Below are positions 25,601 to 35,900 of a DNA stretch of 64,000 nt, in pieces. This DNA comes from Sitta carolinensis (lineage: Eukaryota > Chordata > Aves > Passeriformes > Sittidae), in the NCBI GenBank assembly GCA_032173965.1, contig JAVUNC010000019.1, forward strand, positions 17,166,234 through 17,230,233, in the 5' to 3' direction. The first letter of the stretch is position 1. Every line of letters starts with the position of its first letter. A program made the position numbers and the translations under genes. The notes under the pieces are model-generated. The model searched no databases, was not told the DNA's origin, and saw only the letters and a program-made list of their open reading frames with translations.

Positions 25601-28575
25601 TTGGCAGCACCTTGCCCTGGAAACTGCAGATTCCCGGCACCGGCGCTCCAAGGGCAGCGGTGGAAGGGCTGCTCAGATGCTGTTTGCCAGTTGTGGCACC
25701 CTGTTCCAGGCACTCAGGTATATGAGCATGTCCTTCTGGAACAAGGAACTTTCTACTAGGCCTAATTAAGTCATTCCAGAACAGCTGGGAATTCGTCTTC
25801 TTCCACAGCTTCACGAGCCTCTTTAGCCACATTTACTAACCTTACAGAAAGCACTACCAGCGTAATGGGTGAGGACCATCAAGATAGATTTTCATAATTT
25901 AAAGTGTTCCCAGAGCAAGACATAAGCAAAGCAAGATGACTAATGCCAAAGCACAGTACCTTTGGTATTTATACTATTGATAGCCCATATATTCTAATCC
26001 TCTACAGATCAGCTCTTTGGAATAAAAAGTCCAAAAATCACATTCTTTTTCTGCAGAAGCAAGAGGACCGCAAAACCAGCTCCCAGGAAATCCTGCTGAA
26101 TAAAATTCATCTGAGCCTTTAATGCATGCACATAGGTAATTTTGATGTGGTGGTATGCATGAATCTTTCATAATAATAAGATGTCCTAAATAGTTTAATC
26201 AAAAAAAGTTTTGAAGAGTTAACAAGAAGGATCATAAACACCTCCACTGTGTGCAACTTCTGCAGGCATCAAAGAGTCTCCCCCAAACCAGATGCATTAC
26301 ATATCTTGCAAAATTAGTAAATGTACTCAAGCCATCAATTTTGCAATTTTTGAAGTAGCACAATGCATCTATTTATTAAAGAATGGAACTAAGCCCAGGC
26401 TGCTGATTAGCCATCCTACAAATAATGCTTATGCAACCCTTTGAAATGATATCCATTAACAACCAACCAGAGATTTTATGATTTGGAAAATTTCACTTCT
26501 AAACCAATTTACAACACTTCCCAAAATCTAATGGGACAGATGATTGAAACTACAGAGGAAACCAGCCTTCTCCGAAATCAATGAGGTACAATTTTCATAA
26601 GTAGTCTCTCTTAGGTAAGATGCCTGCATTAAGTTTTGGTTCTCATTTATAAAATTCTCATAAGCACTCCTCTGTCCCTTCTTCCCTTTCCTCTACAAAA
26701 GGGATTAATTCACTTTTAAGGAAAATATTAAAACAGCAGTTTCAGACTTCAGTCTCTGGCAAATGATGAAGAGGAAGGAATAGCAATTGAGCTGTTAAAA
26801 CCACCAAGGAAAGTAAACCATTGAACAATTTGAAGAGCCCACAAAAAATGACAAGATAAAAAATGAAACAGAATTACAAAACAAGTCATTTCAGTATGCA
26901 CAGAACTTCTATCCCTACAACTCTTCAACACATTATACCTAAGCCTGGTGAAAATGAAGCCATCAGTTCCTACACAGCTGTAACAAATACTTGACAGACT
27001 TCCAGCACAGCCCCAAGTTCACCATCACAGCCAGATCTTACTGGAACAAATGACCAAAGTTTGCAACAGAAGTCAGCAGTGTGTATCAAGCCCAAACAAC
27101 TTGCCATTGTATTTCAAAAGGTGAATATGACACAATATTTTTGTGTGAAACATAACAAAGAAGTATTTCCTCTGTCGGTAAGGGAAATTCAAATGACTTC
27201 TCTTTCCTGCCCCTTTTGGTCTTTCTCTCTTCCTTCAAGGTTCTATATTCCCTGCATTCTAAGAAAAAGCAGAGTGTAGGTTATGCATAAATTCATGACA
27301 GAAAACGCTATTTTAGAACAAAGCTCCTGTGCGTGGGTGCATGTCTTTAAAATAAAAGGCATTGTTACTCCACCAAGTGCATATCCACAGCCAGCAATCA
27401 CATCAGATCCTCACATTTTATTTTGACAGCCACACAGTTATGTTTTCACCAGGGGTTTAACTTTCCTATCAATACCTGGTTTTTAGCGATATCATCAAGG
27501 GATGAATCAAAACTGATACGTGAAGGCACCCTGGTATTAATGGTTTGTAGAAGAGAGTGCTCATCCTAGAGTTCTGCAATTTATTTTTAATTACTTCACG
27601 AAGTTACCAGTTGCAGGGAGGAATAAATCTCTTCTCAACTGCACAATACAAAATTGCTCAGCTGTATATAATGATAATTATTTTGTGGTCCGTGGCACTA
27701 TTAGGTACCCTTGATCTGGTGAAATCCTGCAAGTGCTGTGGCCATAATGCTTCCAGAAGTTGGAGAGATTAACCCAAAGTGAGTAGTATCAGCTTGCTAA
27801 CACTGCTCAGGTAAACTCCAGAATACAAGCCTGAACACAAACATGTTATGAAAGAATCTGCTCCATCCCCTTGCAGGATCTGAAACGCGACATTCTCCCG
27901 AGGACCCTCGTTAATGCCAGTTATTAAACTGAAAATTCCATGGCTCAACAGAAAGGGAAGTTTGAGAAACACAAATATTATTTACGTATTAATAGACGAT
28001 GATGCACACTTTACTGAAGGTTTATACTCTGTTTTGATTCCATGTAGCCCCTACCATCCACCTTTCCTACAGATGGATCCACATGGACATTTTAACATTA
28101 TATAAACTCCCCCTGAGATAATGATTATTCTGTAACTTTCTAAAATCATCCCCCTTTGAGAAAGTCTTACCTAATAAACACACATTAAATACCTCACAAG
28201 AGCATTAGATCCCTGGGCTTCTACTAGATGCCAGCATAAAAGAATACTTGTAATTTATTTTGAGATATTAAAAAAAAAAAGAAGACAAGGCTGGATAACT
28301 GTAACTGGAAAGGATAAACAGGATTAAGTAACAGGTGTCTGCACATAATTCAAAGTCGTGCATGGAATACAGTGCACAGCCTTGGAATAGCTATGGAATG
28401 GAAATGGAAACATTGCTTTTGCACCTTGCTTTGAAAATTACCACTAAGTGATTTAAAAACGTCTTGTAAATTATAACCACAGAGACAGTGGCAGCAGGAG
28501 CACTTGTATCCCCAGAGACCTTTGGACATATATGAAAGAAAACAATCTTCGAAGGTGAGCCTGCCTTTCTCCCAG
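22661..28575. other. Non-coding sequence, probably intron 1
   Basis: Unique AT-rich sequence. Two stretches with unusually protein-like short frames (about 23339-23560 and 25338-25476, plus strand) have acceptor-like pyrimidine tracts but lack matching donors, so I do not call exons. No known transposon 3' end is visible. Confidence 0.4.
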
Positions 28576-28576
28576 G

Positions 28577-28620
28577 AAAAAAAAAAAAAAAAGGGAAGGG
28601 GGGGGGGGAAGGAAAAAAAT
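28577..28620. repeat. Poly-A followed by poly-G purine tract
   Basis: Sixteen A, then GGGAA, then eleven G (28598-28608), then AAGG and more A. This is an all-purine run of about 44 bases on the plus strand, so the minus-strand transcript would carry a pyrimidine tract. Such mirror-like purine runs can form triplex DNA. It marks the left edge of the GC-rich region. Confidence 0.85.
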
Positions 28621-28744
28621 GAAGAGAAAAAAAACCCACTGCAAGAAAGTTATACTTAACTACACAGAAACAGTTGTCACACCGCCCAGCACTGACAAAA
28701 TCCGGATACACTCAGAAACTACAGCGGCGAGGCTGAGGGGCAGA

Positions 28745-29017
28745 CTCCAGGCGCACACCCGGAGGGATCCCCACCCGGACCCACACCCGGACCCACGGAC
28801 ACGCGTGTGTGCACAGCCCCCCGGGAGCGCCACACGCCTGTGTGCCCGGCCCGACACGCGTGTCACACGGGCACACACCTCTGGGACACGCACACACTCC
28901 TGTGCGACAGACCCACATATATGTGACAGACACGCACGTATGTGACAGACACGCACCTATGGCAGCCCCACACGGCTGAGAGGGACCCGCACGGTGACAG
29001 AGCCTCACGGGAGCAGC
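28745..29017. repeat. Degenerate part of a roughly 19-bp minisatellite
   Basis: Diverged units of the CACAC...GGACAGAC type, best seen as GTGACAGACACGCAC repeated at 19-bp spacing near 28921 and 28940. Upstream are looser units built on CACACGCGTGTG, CACACCCGGA and CACACCTCTGGGA. It runs straight into the regular array that follows and is probably its older, mutated flank. All of it is rich in CpG and CACAC. Confidence 0.6.
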
Positions 29018-29196
29018 CCCACACCTCTGGGGCAGATCCACACCTTCGGGACAGCCCCACACCTCTGGGGCAGTCCCACACCTCTGGGGCAGTCCCACAC
29101 CTCTGGGGCAGTCCCACACCTCTGGGGCAGTCCCACACCTTCGGGGCAGCCCCACACGCTCGCGCCGGCCCCACACGCTCGCGCCAGTCCCTCGCG
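29018..29196. repeat. 19-bp minisatellite, about nine regular copies
   Basis: The unit is CCCACACCTCTGGGGCAGT with minor variants. The CTCTGGGG or CTTCGGGG core recurs at 29025, 29044, 29063, 29082, 29101, 29120 and 29139, exactly 19 bp apart. Two further variant units with a CGCTCGCG core follow at 29158 and 29177. The central copies are identical, which points to recent homogenisation or expansion. Because 19 is not a multiple of three and the unit lacks stops, the array is open in several frames on both strands. This creates spurious reading frames of 100-400 codons. It lies within the predicted first intron, 166 bp inside the exon-1 donor. Confidence 0.95.
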
Positions 29197-29297
29197 GCCG
29201 GGGGAGCCCAAGGTTACGGCCCGGCGCAGGGGGGGCCCGGGCAGCGCCGCTCCCCGCCAAGGGCGCGAAGCCGTGGACAGAGCCGCGGCCGCCCCCC

Positions 29298-29299
<2 letters not shown>

Positions 29300-29329
<30 letters not shown>
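29300..29329. repeat. Poly-C run of 30 (poly-G on minus strand)
   Basis: Thirty uninterrupted C residues lie about 32 bp inside the predicted intron from the exon-1 donor. On the minus (transcript) strand this is a 30-base G run, capable of G-quadruplex formation in nascent RNA and DNA. The exact length is likely to be polymorphic and is error-prone in sequencing. Confidence 0.9.
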
Positions 29330-29330
<1 letters not shown>

Positions 29331-29410
29331 CCTCCGTGGTAGCCGCTCCCGCCGCCCTTACCTCAGGCGCCGAGGCTGCTTCCTCCTCTTCCTCCTCACG
29401 CTGTGCCAGT

Positions 29411-29440
29411 GCCTGTGTGTGTGTCCGTGTGTGTGTGTGC
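29411..29440. repeat. GT/AC dinucleotide repeat within predicted exon 1
   Basis: TGTGTGTGTGTCC followed by GTGTGTGTGTGTGC on the plus strand; the minus-strand transcript would carry (AC)n in its 5' UTR. It is short and interrupted once. Confidence 0.8.
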
Positions 29441-29593
29441 GACCCGCCCGCCCCACAGCGGCGGCAGCTCCTCCTTCCCCCCTCCCTTCCCTTCCCCTCC
29501 CTCCTCCTCCGCCGCCGCGCCCGCCTCAACCCCCGCAGCGCCGAGAGACGCGGCAGGGACGGGGGAAACCCCAGGGCGGCCGCCGCCTGTGCT

Positions 29594-29620
29594 GGGCGGG
29601 CCGGGCCGGGCCGGGCCGGG
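29594..29620 (+). repeat. GGGCC pentanucleotide array
   Basis: GGGCGGGCC followed by tandem GGGCC units gives six G-triplets spaced one or two bases apart on the plus strand. It fits the classical G-quadruplex pattern (four or more GGG runs with loops of 1-7). It sits at the probable transcription start zone of the minus-strand gene, on the non-template side of the divergent plus-strand transcript. Confidence 0.85.
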
Positions 29621-29659
29621 CCGCCGCCGGCTCCCCCCGCCGCCGCGCAGGGCTGCGGG

Positions 29660-29755
29660 CAGCGCATGGCAAGTGGGCGGCGGGGCCGCGGGCGCGGAGC
29701 TCCGCCCGCACGGCCCCGGGCGCGGAGGCTCCGCGAGGCTGCCCGGCATCCGCAG
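29660..29755 (+). ncRNA. Possible first exon of a divergent plus-strand transcript
   Basis: A splice donor (CATCCGCAG then GTACCG) lies at 29755 in the right half of the CpG island. The short upstream frame from the ATG at 29666 is arginine-rich and looks like translated GC-rich DNA rather than a protein. A second strong plus-strand donor lies at 30424 (CCAGG then GTGAGTTG). Together they suggest spliced rightward transcription, but start and coding status are unknown. CpG-island promoters commonly make divergent non-coding RNA, so that is the favoured reading. Confidence 0.3.
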
Positions 29756-29900
29756 GTACCGCACACGTGCCCCGGAGGATGCCCGCGCCGGCGCGCCTCT
29801 GTTTACTACACGGATTGGAAAAGGGCAAGGAGGAAATCTCCCTTTGCCCGTGTGTTCCCGGGCTCCCGCCGGGCCTGCTGCTTTCCACGGGAGAAAGGGG

Positions 29901-32900
29901 ATGTTGCGGAGGCCGCTGGAGGGTTCCCAAAGTCTCGCAGTTTTCGTCTCAAAATTACAGCTGGGCTCCTCGAGGTTTGTTTGGAGTGAGCCTTGGAGGA
30001 GCTCAGCGCACAGGCAGCACGGGCGCTGTGGAGCGCGGGATTCCCTCTCCCGATATCCCCTGGCCAGCCCTTTCACAGCTCCTGACTGTACAAACCGCTG
30101 CCATTGACTGCCCTGTGCCCTCCCTGTGCTCCCCTGTTTCTGTCACCATGTGCCCGATCTCAGCATTCCCCGTCTCCTCATGATTTCAAGAGAAATGTTT
30201 TCCCCCGCGTCAAGAAAAAAACGTGAAACGCCCACAAAACCAAACAAACCGCTGAGCTTTACGGGCGAAGCAGGTTTCCCTCATCTCGGTTCACCTGCAG
30301 CCTGCTCTCTTGGACTTTGTTAGTGAACTGTGGAGTTCGGGCGTGTGGGACCGCTCCGAAGGGATCCCGGCCCCGAGAGCTGGTATCGGGAGAGGCAGCA
30401 AGCTACACATAGAAGTTGTCCAGGGTGAGTTGAGGAAACAGTGGAGGAGAATCTGAAACAGTTTTGCTAGTCACAAAAAGGGCGTTGCATTGCTATGAGC
30501 TACTCGAGCCAATAACGCAGTAGCCAAGATCTCAGGCTATATTATCCTATAACATAAACTGCACAAATCCAAGCTTGCAATGAGAGCCCCACCCCGACAC
30601 CAGTACTAGGATATGACTAAAAAAATATTCTGGCTTCAAGAGCTGCCACCGTGCTCCTATCAAAGAAGTAAGCAAAGGGGGGACTGAGAACAACAGCAAG
30701 GATGACATGTGATTCCATGGACAGCCTGTCAGCAGAGCAGACCTGCAGTCTGAGGGGTTCCTGAAGCCGAGGCAAGTGCTGTGTTAAGCAGATGTCTGTG
30801 TTTGCTTAAGTATCCCCAGTTAGAAATTCCTCATGGGCACGGTGGCAGAGGCAGGGCTTTAGAAATCCATGAAGGCTGCAGCGAGGGCTGGGGTAGGCGT
30901 AACACGCCAAAGGAGGTGCAGGAAGGAAATAACAAAGGAACCTGAGTGAGAAGCACGTGAGCTGGATGAAGGCCAGTATTGCTGGCAGGGCTAAAGGGAT
31001 CTAGTTAACAGGATACGGGAGCAGCAATTACAGCCATTAAAGATGGAGGGTATCAGCTTGAATGTCAGATGGAGTGGGTTAGCACAGAGGGTTTTTTTGT
31101 TTGTGGTTCCAAAGTGTTTGTTTCTAAGTGAATGAGAGATGGATGCATTTGTGAGTACACAAATGAAGTGCTCCATGTCCTTTTCATTGTTTTCTCTTCC
31201 TTTGATTATTTTTTTTTTCTTTTTGCCATTGGGCTGTATGTAAATTAAGCAAGTTATTATATAAGTAGTAACAAAAACGTATTTTAATTCCAGGGAGGCA
31301 TAATCAGTTATTCACTAGAAAAGAAGTATTGGATTCTCCTTAGGAATCCCTGTGTGGTTTCTCTTCAGATCTCTAGAGCTGACAGAGTCTGTAAGCACTG
31401 ACATTGTTATTCTGGTCCATAACTCCATCTGGCTTTTCCAATGATTTCTTATCTCCTTTTCCCCAAAAAATGGCTTCTACAAGACTATAGGTTATGGCTG
31501 CCTCCTGTTCAAGGAGATTTTATTCTAGGGTAAAACTTGGCCTATTATCTTCATTATTGTTGTTCTTAAAACAGTTTTAGCAAAATATAGGGACCTGAAA
31601 TGTTTGACTAACTGCATGAAATGTGGGCAAGTAGTAGCATCTCAGAATTAGTGGAAGTACCGTTTCTTTAGAAAAAGCTGCTCTTTGTTCTTTCCCAAAC
31701 AGTCCTTCCCCTTCCGTCGTCACTCCCTGACCTGGCTTGTTCACTGAAAAAGGGCAGTCATCAAAGGAACCCGTGTCAGGACCCTGGGTCTGCAAGGACA
31801 CAGAGGTACTGACAATGTCCGTTTTAACAGCAAGGGTTCTTCACACTAAAAGGTGTTAAAGTCATAGAAAGTGAGGTCATATGAAGGATCTCAAACTCCC
31901 CACACAGCTGCAAATGGCTGGGTCAGCCCCCCATAACAAGATTAATTCTCACTTCTGTGAATTTTGTTGTGGTACAACTCCGTTTACACACTTCTAAACA
32001 CCGCACAACCGACGACAAGTGTTTCATCTTTATTTCTCCACTGATTCCCTCTTGATTTCAGCAGTCAGTGTGACTTGGCTTGTTAGGGATAAGTAAGGAG
32101 CGAATCCAAGAACCTCCGATTTTCCAGCTAGTTCTTGCTGCGGACAGCATACAGCTGTCCTGTTTAATTTTCTTCCAACAGGACATTTGGTAGTTTTAGC
32201 TTTAGGAGCAGTAAATATAAGCATATGCAAATGCTAAAGATTTCACCCTCATGAGTTAGCAAAAAGAGTTAGGGAAAGATAGACTGTGCCAACAATTCAT
32301 ATCAGATGAAAACAATATGTCCCAGGAAACACAGCAGAACAATCCTAACCTCTGCAGTAATCAGCTGAAACCTGGTGCATTTAAAATGGTTGCCTCATAA
32401 AGGTGAAGTGCCACCTCACCTGATTATAGTCAGCAAAAAATTAGAGTTGCCTTCACAGGAAACCACTGCAGTATATTCAGAGTGAAAAATAATTTTCCAA
32501 AGACATTGAAATTTTATTAAAGTAATATGATCTTCTAATGTTATTTCTTCTCCTATTCAAGGGTGCAGGACATTTTATAATCACAGCCCCACTAGGTCTT
32601 AGAATATCCATCCAAAGGAATTTATTCTCAGGCTTTGTAAGGCAAAATTGTCCTTGGACATCAACACATGCAGCATTCAAAAGTAGGCAAAAGGCATAGA
32701 AACATGGTAGGTATTGGAGTCTGAACCTGCAGACTTCAGTGAGAGTGTTGAAGCTGTGGTTCTATGCCATTACTTCACAATCTCTGATCCTGTGTTGATC
32801 TAACCTGTGTGGGCTTCTCACTGATTAATGGCCACCTCTTGTTCTGGTCATTGATTATTTTATTTCTCAACATGGATAGTTCTAGTTAAATATGTTGATA

Positions 32901-35900
32901 CCAAACACTAAGGTAAGTTTCACGTGCATAATTAATTGCCATTTTAGGTGTGGTTTATTAACCTGGGCTCAGTGCTGTACGCAGCAGCTCCAGTGCATGT
33001 AGCTACTTGGCTTTCCACCCACACTCTCCCTAGGGAGAGCTGAGCTGCTGCCCCTGCTGCCACAAGGCTCTGCTGGATGTGTTATCATCTGCCACTAATG
33101 GTGCTGCAGTTGGTATTGATGGGGAAAACACTGGCTCCGCAGAGTCGATAGCAAAGCATCCACTTAGAGCAGTGATTTTCCAGGTCTCACACTGCAGCCA
33201 GCTCTGAGCATCTGCAATGCAAAACGGGCAATCAAATGGCCACTCGAGGGGCAAATAGACAGGCAAGCAGACACCTAATTCCAGGTCTACCTCCAAAAAA
33301 ACATGAGCTGGGGTGAATAATTTTGATTAAAAATACTTTTGATTTCTTCATAACTGTTTTTGTGAATGCTGCTGGGCCATTTTGTTGCAGCTTGAAGCAG
33401 ACAGCAAGCTTGGAATATTTTAGTCTGGTAGTTAAAATTTTGGCAAAATACTGGAAGTCTTGGCAGTTTTAACTGTAGATGTCTCTACCAGCTCTCCCTT
33501 GCAAAATGTTCAGCTACAGAAATATTTTGGTTAGGCAGGACACAGCAAAGTGAAAGAGATCTTAGTCTTGAAACTGTCCTTTTTTGTAGGTTTTTTGCTC
33601 TAGATTGTTAACTTTCCACACCTGTAAATACCAGCCTGTTCCAGACCTTCATGGTCCCAATCATTTGTATCAGCTGTGATCCCATTGTTCTGTGCACCCA
33701 TATCCCATCAAACACTTTGATTTAGAAAAAGCTGAGGTTACTTTACTGAAGGATGGCTCTCTGAAGAAGCAAAATTTCGTCCAGTATCAGATCTTTGATT
33801 TACTATAAGATAAAATTATCTGTGATCATATTTCAAAAAGATTTAGCTTCCTCCTAGGCTTTTCAGGGAGCTACACATACAAAGATTGATATAATAGGAA
33901 TGAGCAGGAACAAAGGGAATGTTTTTCCTCTGCCCACAATATAATATTAATGACAGTCATTGCAATTATTATTTTTGAGGTCTTTCTTATTAAAAGGAGT
34001 GAGTATTACTAATCAAGAGTGCCATAGTGGATCTATTCAGGATGCTAATTAGGCTTTTCATTGTGCTGGGATATATTTATCTTCAGGCTTGTGCTCCAGG
34101 TCTTCTGAACACAGCACTACAGAAACACAGGGCTTGAGAAGAGTTCCTCCAGAAGCTGCCTAATGCAGCAGGGAGGAAAAGAGAACTTTCAGGGTAATGC
34201 TGCTAAATAAGATTGTGTTTTTCTGTTTGGATGTTAGGGGGAAAAAAGCGTTGAGTTTCTTTGCCTGATTTAATGACAAGAAGTTTAATTTAGCATTGAA
34301 CGAGACTCTTTGTATCTTTTAAGGTACCAGTAAGGTATCTCCACCTTCCAAAGAAATGGCATCAGTATCAAAAGTAGCACAGATTTAGACAAGGAGCCAG
34401 TCAGGGTTTATGTGTACAAGACAAGGGGCACTGTCCTTCATCAGCGTCCCTGTCCCATCCACCATGACCTGAAGGAGATTTGTTGCTGACAGACTTTGCT
34501 ACCTGCCAGGTTCAGCAGCACAAGGAGGGAGCACTGGGGCTCCTTTCTCACTTCTGAGAGCTCATTCCTCATTCCTGCCTGTAGAAGAACAAAGCCCCAC
34601 TGCCCGGTGTATGAGAGAGTGTGTTTCACCTCCCATCTCACCCTCCATGTATTTACATGGCCAATGAGACTCAGGCTGCCTGCTGAGCTCTCAAAGCTAC
34701 TCCTGCTCCCCCTCCTCAGCTGAGCGTCTGCAGAGGTGAAAATCAAGTTGACTTTTGCCTAATTGTTCAGGAGAGCTGAAGGGGAGTGGCATTGCCTGCA
34801 AGGAAATCGTGAGAGTATCGGCATGACCAGTCTGAAACAGCAGCACTTAGTGTTGTAAATGCTGTATAGAAAGACAAGCAGGTCACGTAAAAAATGCTCT
34901 TTGAAAATCGTAAAGGAAAACTTATTAATAAACTGTAACAAATCTGTGCTCACTCAGAAGTACTCGGCTATAAATATTAATGCAAAATGCAAGAGTTTTC
35001 TGTTCAGGATTTTTGTGTCTAAAGAAAGACTTTAAAGAAGTTGCGAAGACAAAAGCAGGCCAACCCATGAACCTTCCTGTGCGACTTTTAGCTCTGTAGT
35101 TGACAGTCCTTTGCTTTCAGTCCCATCAGGTGCTTCTCAAAACCCATTTTCCTAGCATCTAACCACTTGTGATTTGCTTATAATGATGGAGGTAAATTCA
35201 CCATCAGTGAATTTCAATGGGACATTCAAAGTTGCTCTCTAATGCCAGCAGCAAGTTTTTACATTAGCCCTCCAATGTAAACAGTGACGTTTAGGGATTC
35301 CTCAGCTTACGGGGTTTGCATTTTTATCATGGATTGTACAACACAGTGCTTGCAGTGGAAGGTCCTTTCTAGATGTCTACACCTTTTCTGTATCTGCTTC
35401 AATGTATTTTCCATTAGATCTTCTAGGAAAAGTAACTTAACCAATGACATTACTCTGTATGTTTCCCCTCCTATAGACAAGTCCCTGTTCTTCCTTTTCC
35501 AGGGCTTAGGTTGTTTACTCTTAAAACTTCTCTGAGTTGTTGGATGATGTCATCGATCTTACTAACCTGCAGAAAGCATTTAGATGTCACCTGGGTCTGT
35601 ATTTGTACAATGCAAGTTTAAGTGCTTGTGGAGTATCCAGAGGCTTTCCGTACTGCTTCAGCATCAGAGGTGGCCCTTGAAAATGGCAGCATGTGTAGTC
35701 AGGCTGTGATTCTGGATAGAACAGTGAATAAACAAAAAAAAAAATCATGTCAGCACACTGAATGGCCATGATATTTCAGTTCTTCTGCCACTTGTCATGT
35801 TTCTGCTCTGGTACCATTGCAAACAGTCAGGTGAACTCACCTGTCTTTGCTCCCCACCCAGGGGAGGGGGACGAGCCCCCTGGGAGCCAGCCAGCCGTGT

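Larger units (their letters stand above)
29362..29620 (-). other. Predicted exon 1 (5' UTR) of the minus-strand gene
   Basis: On the minus strand, CGGCGCCTGAG is followed by GTAAGGGCGG, a near-consensus splice donor inside the CpG island. The exon side is purine-rich (GAGGAGGAAGAGGAGGAAG) and contains an AC dinucleotide repeat. I find no ATG with a convincing frame through to the donor, so this is most likely a non-coding first exon. The right boundary given is only an estimate of the start-site zone. Left of the donor lie the poly-C run, the minisatellite and a long intron. Gene identity is unknown. The candidate coding exon at 9807-9866 is on the same strand. Confidence 0.55.
28700..29900. 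promoter_or_regulatory. CpG island, probable bidirectional promoter
   Basis: The only strong CpG island in the window. CpG density rises sharply at about 28.7 kb and falls after about 29.9 kb. It has several GC boxes (CCGCCC/GGGCGG, for example near 29445 and 29675) and no TATA box, typical of a housekeeping or developmental vertebrate promoter with dispersed start sites. A strong splice donor on the minus strand at 29362 and another on the plus strand at 29755 point outward in opposite directions. Transcription starts therefore probably lie between about 29.45 and 29.70 kb on both strands. The left 450 bp are minisatellite rather than promoter sequence. The start sites are inferred. Confidence 0.8.

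Noticed and set aside
28942..30183. 413-codon plus-strand frame and several 100-330 codon frames on both strands across 28.7-30.1 kb
   Set aside because: They exist because the GC-rich sequence and the stop-free 19-bp minisatellite leave many frames open at once. The translations are low-complexity and repeat-driven, and the frames cross predicted splice donors.
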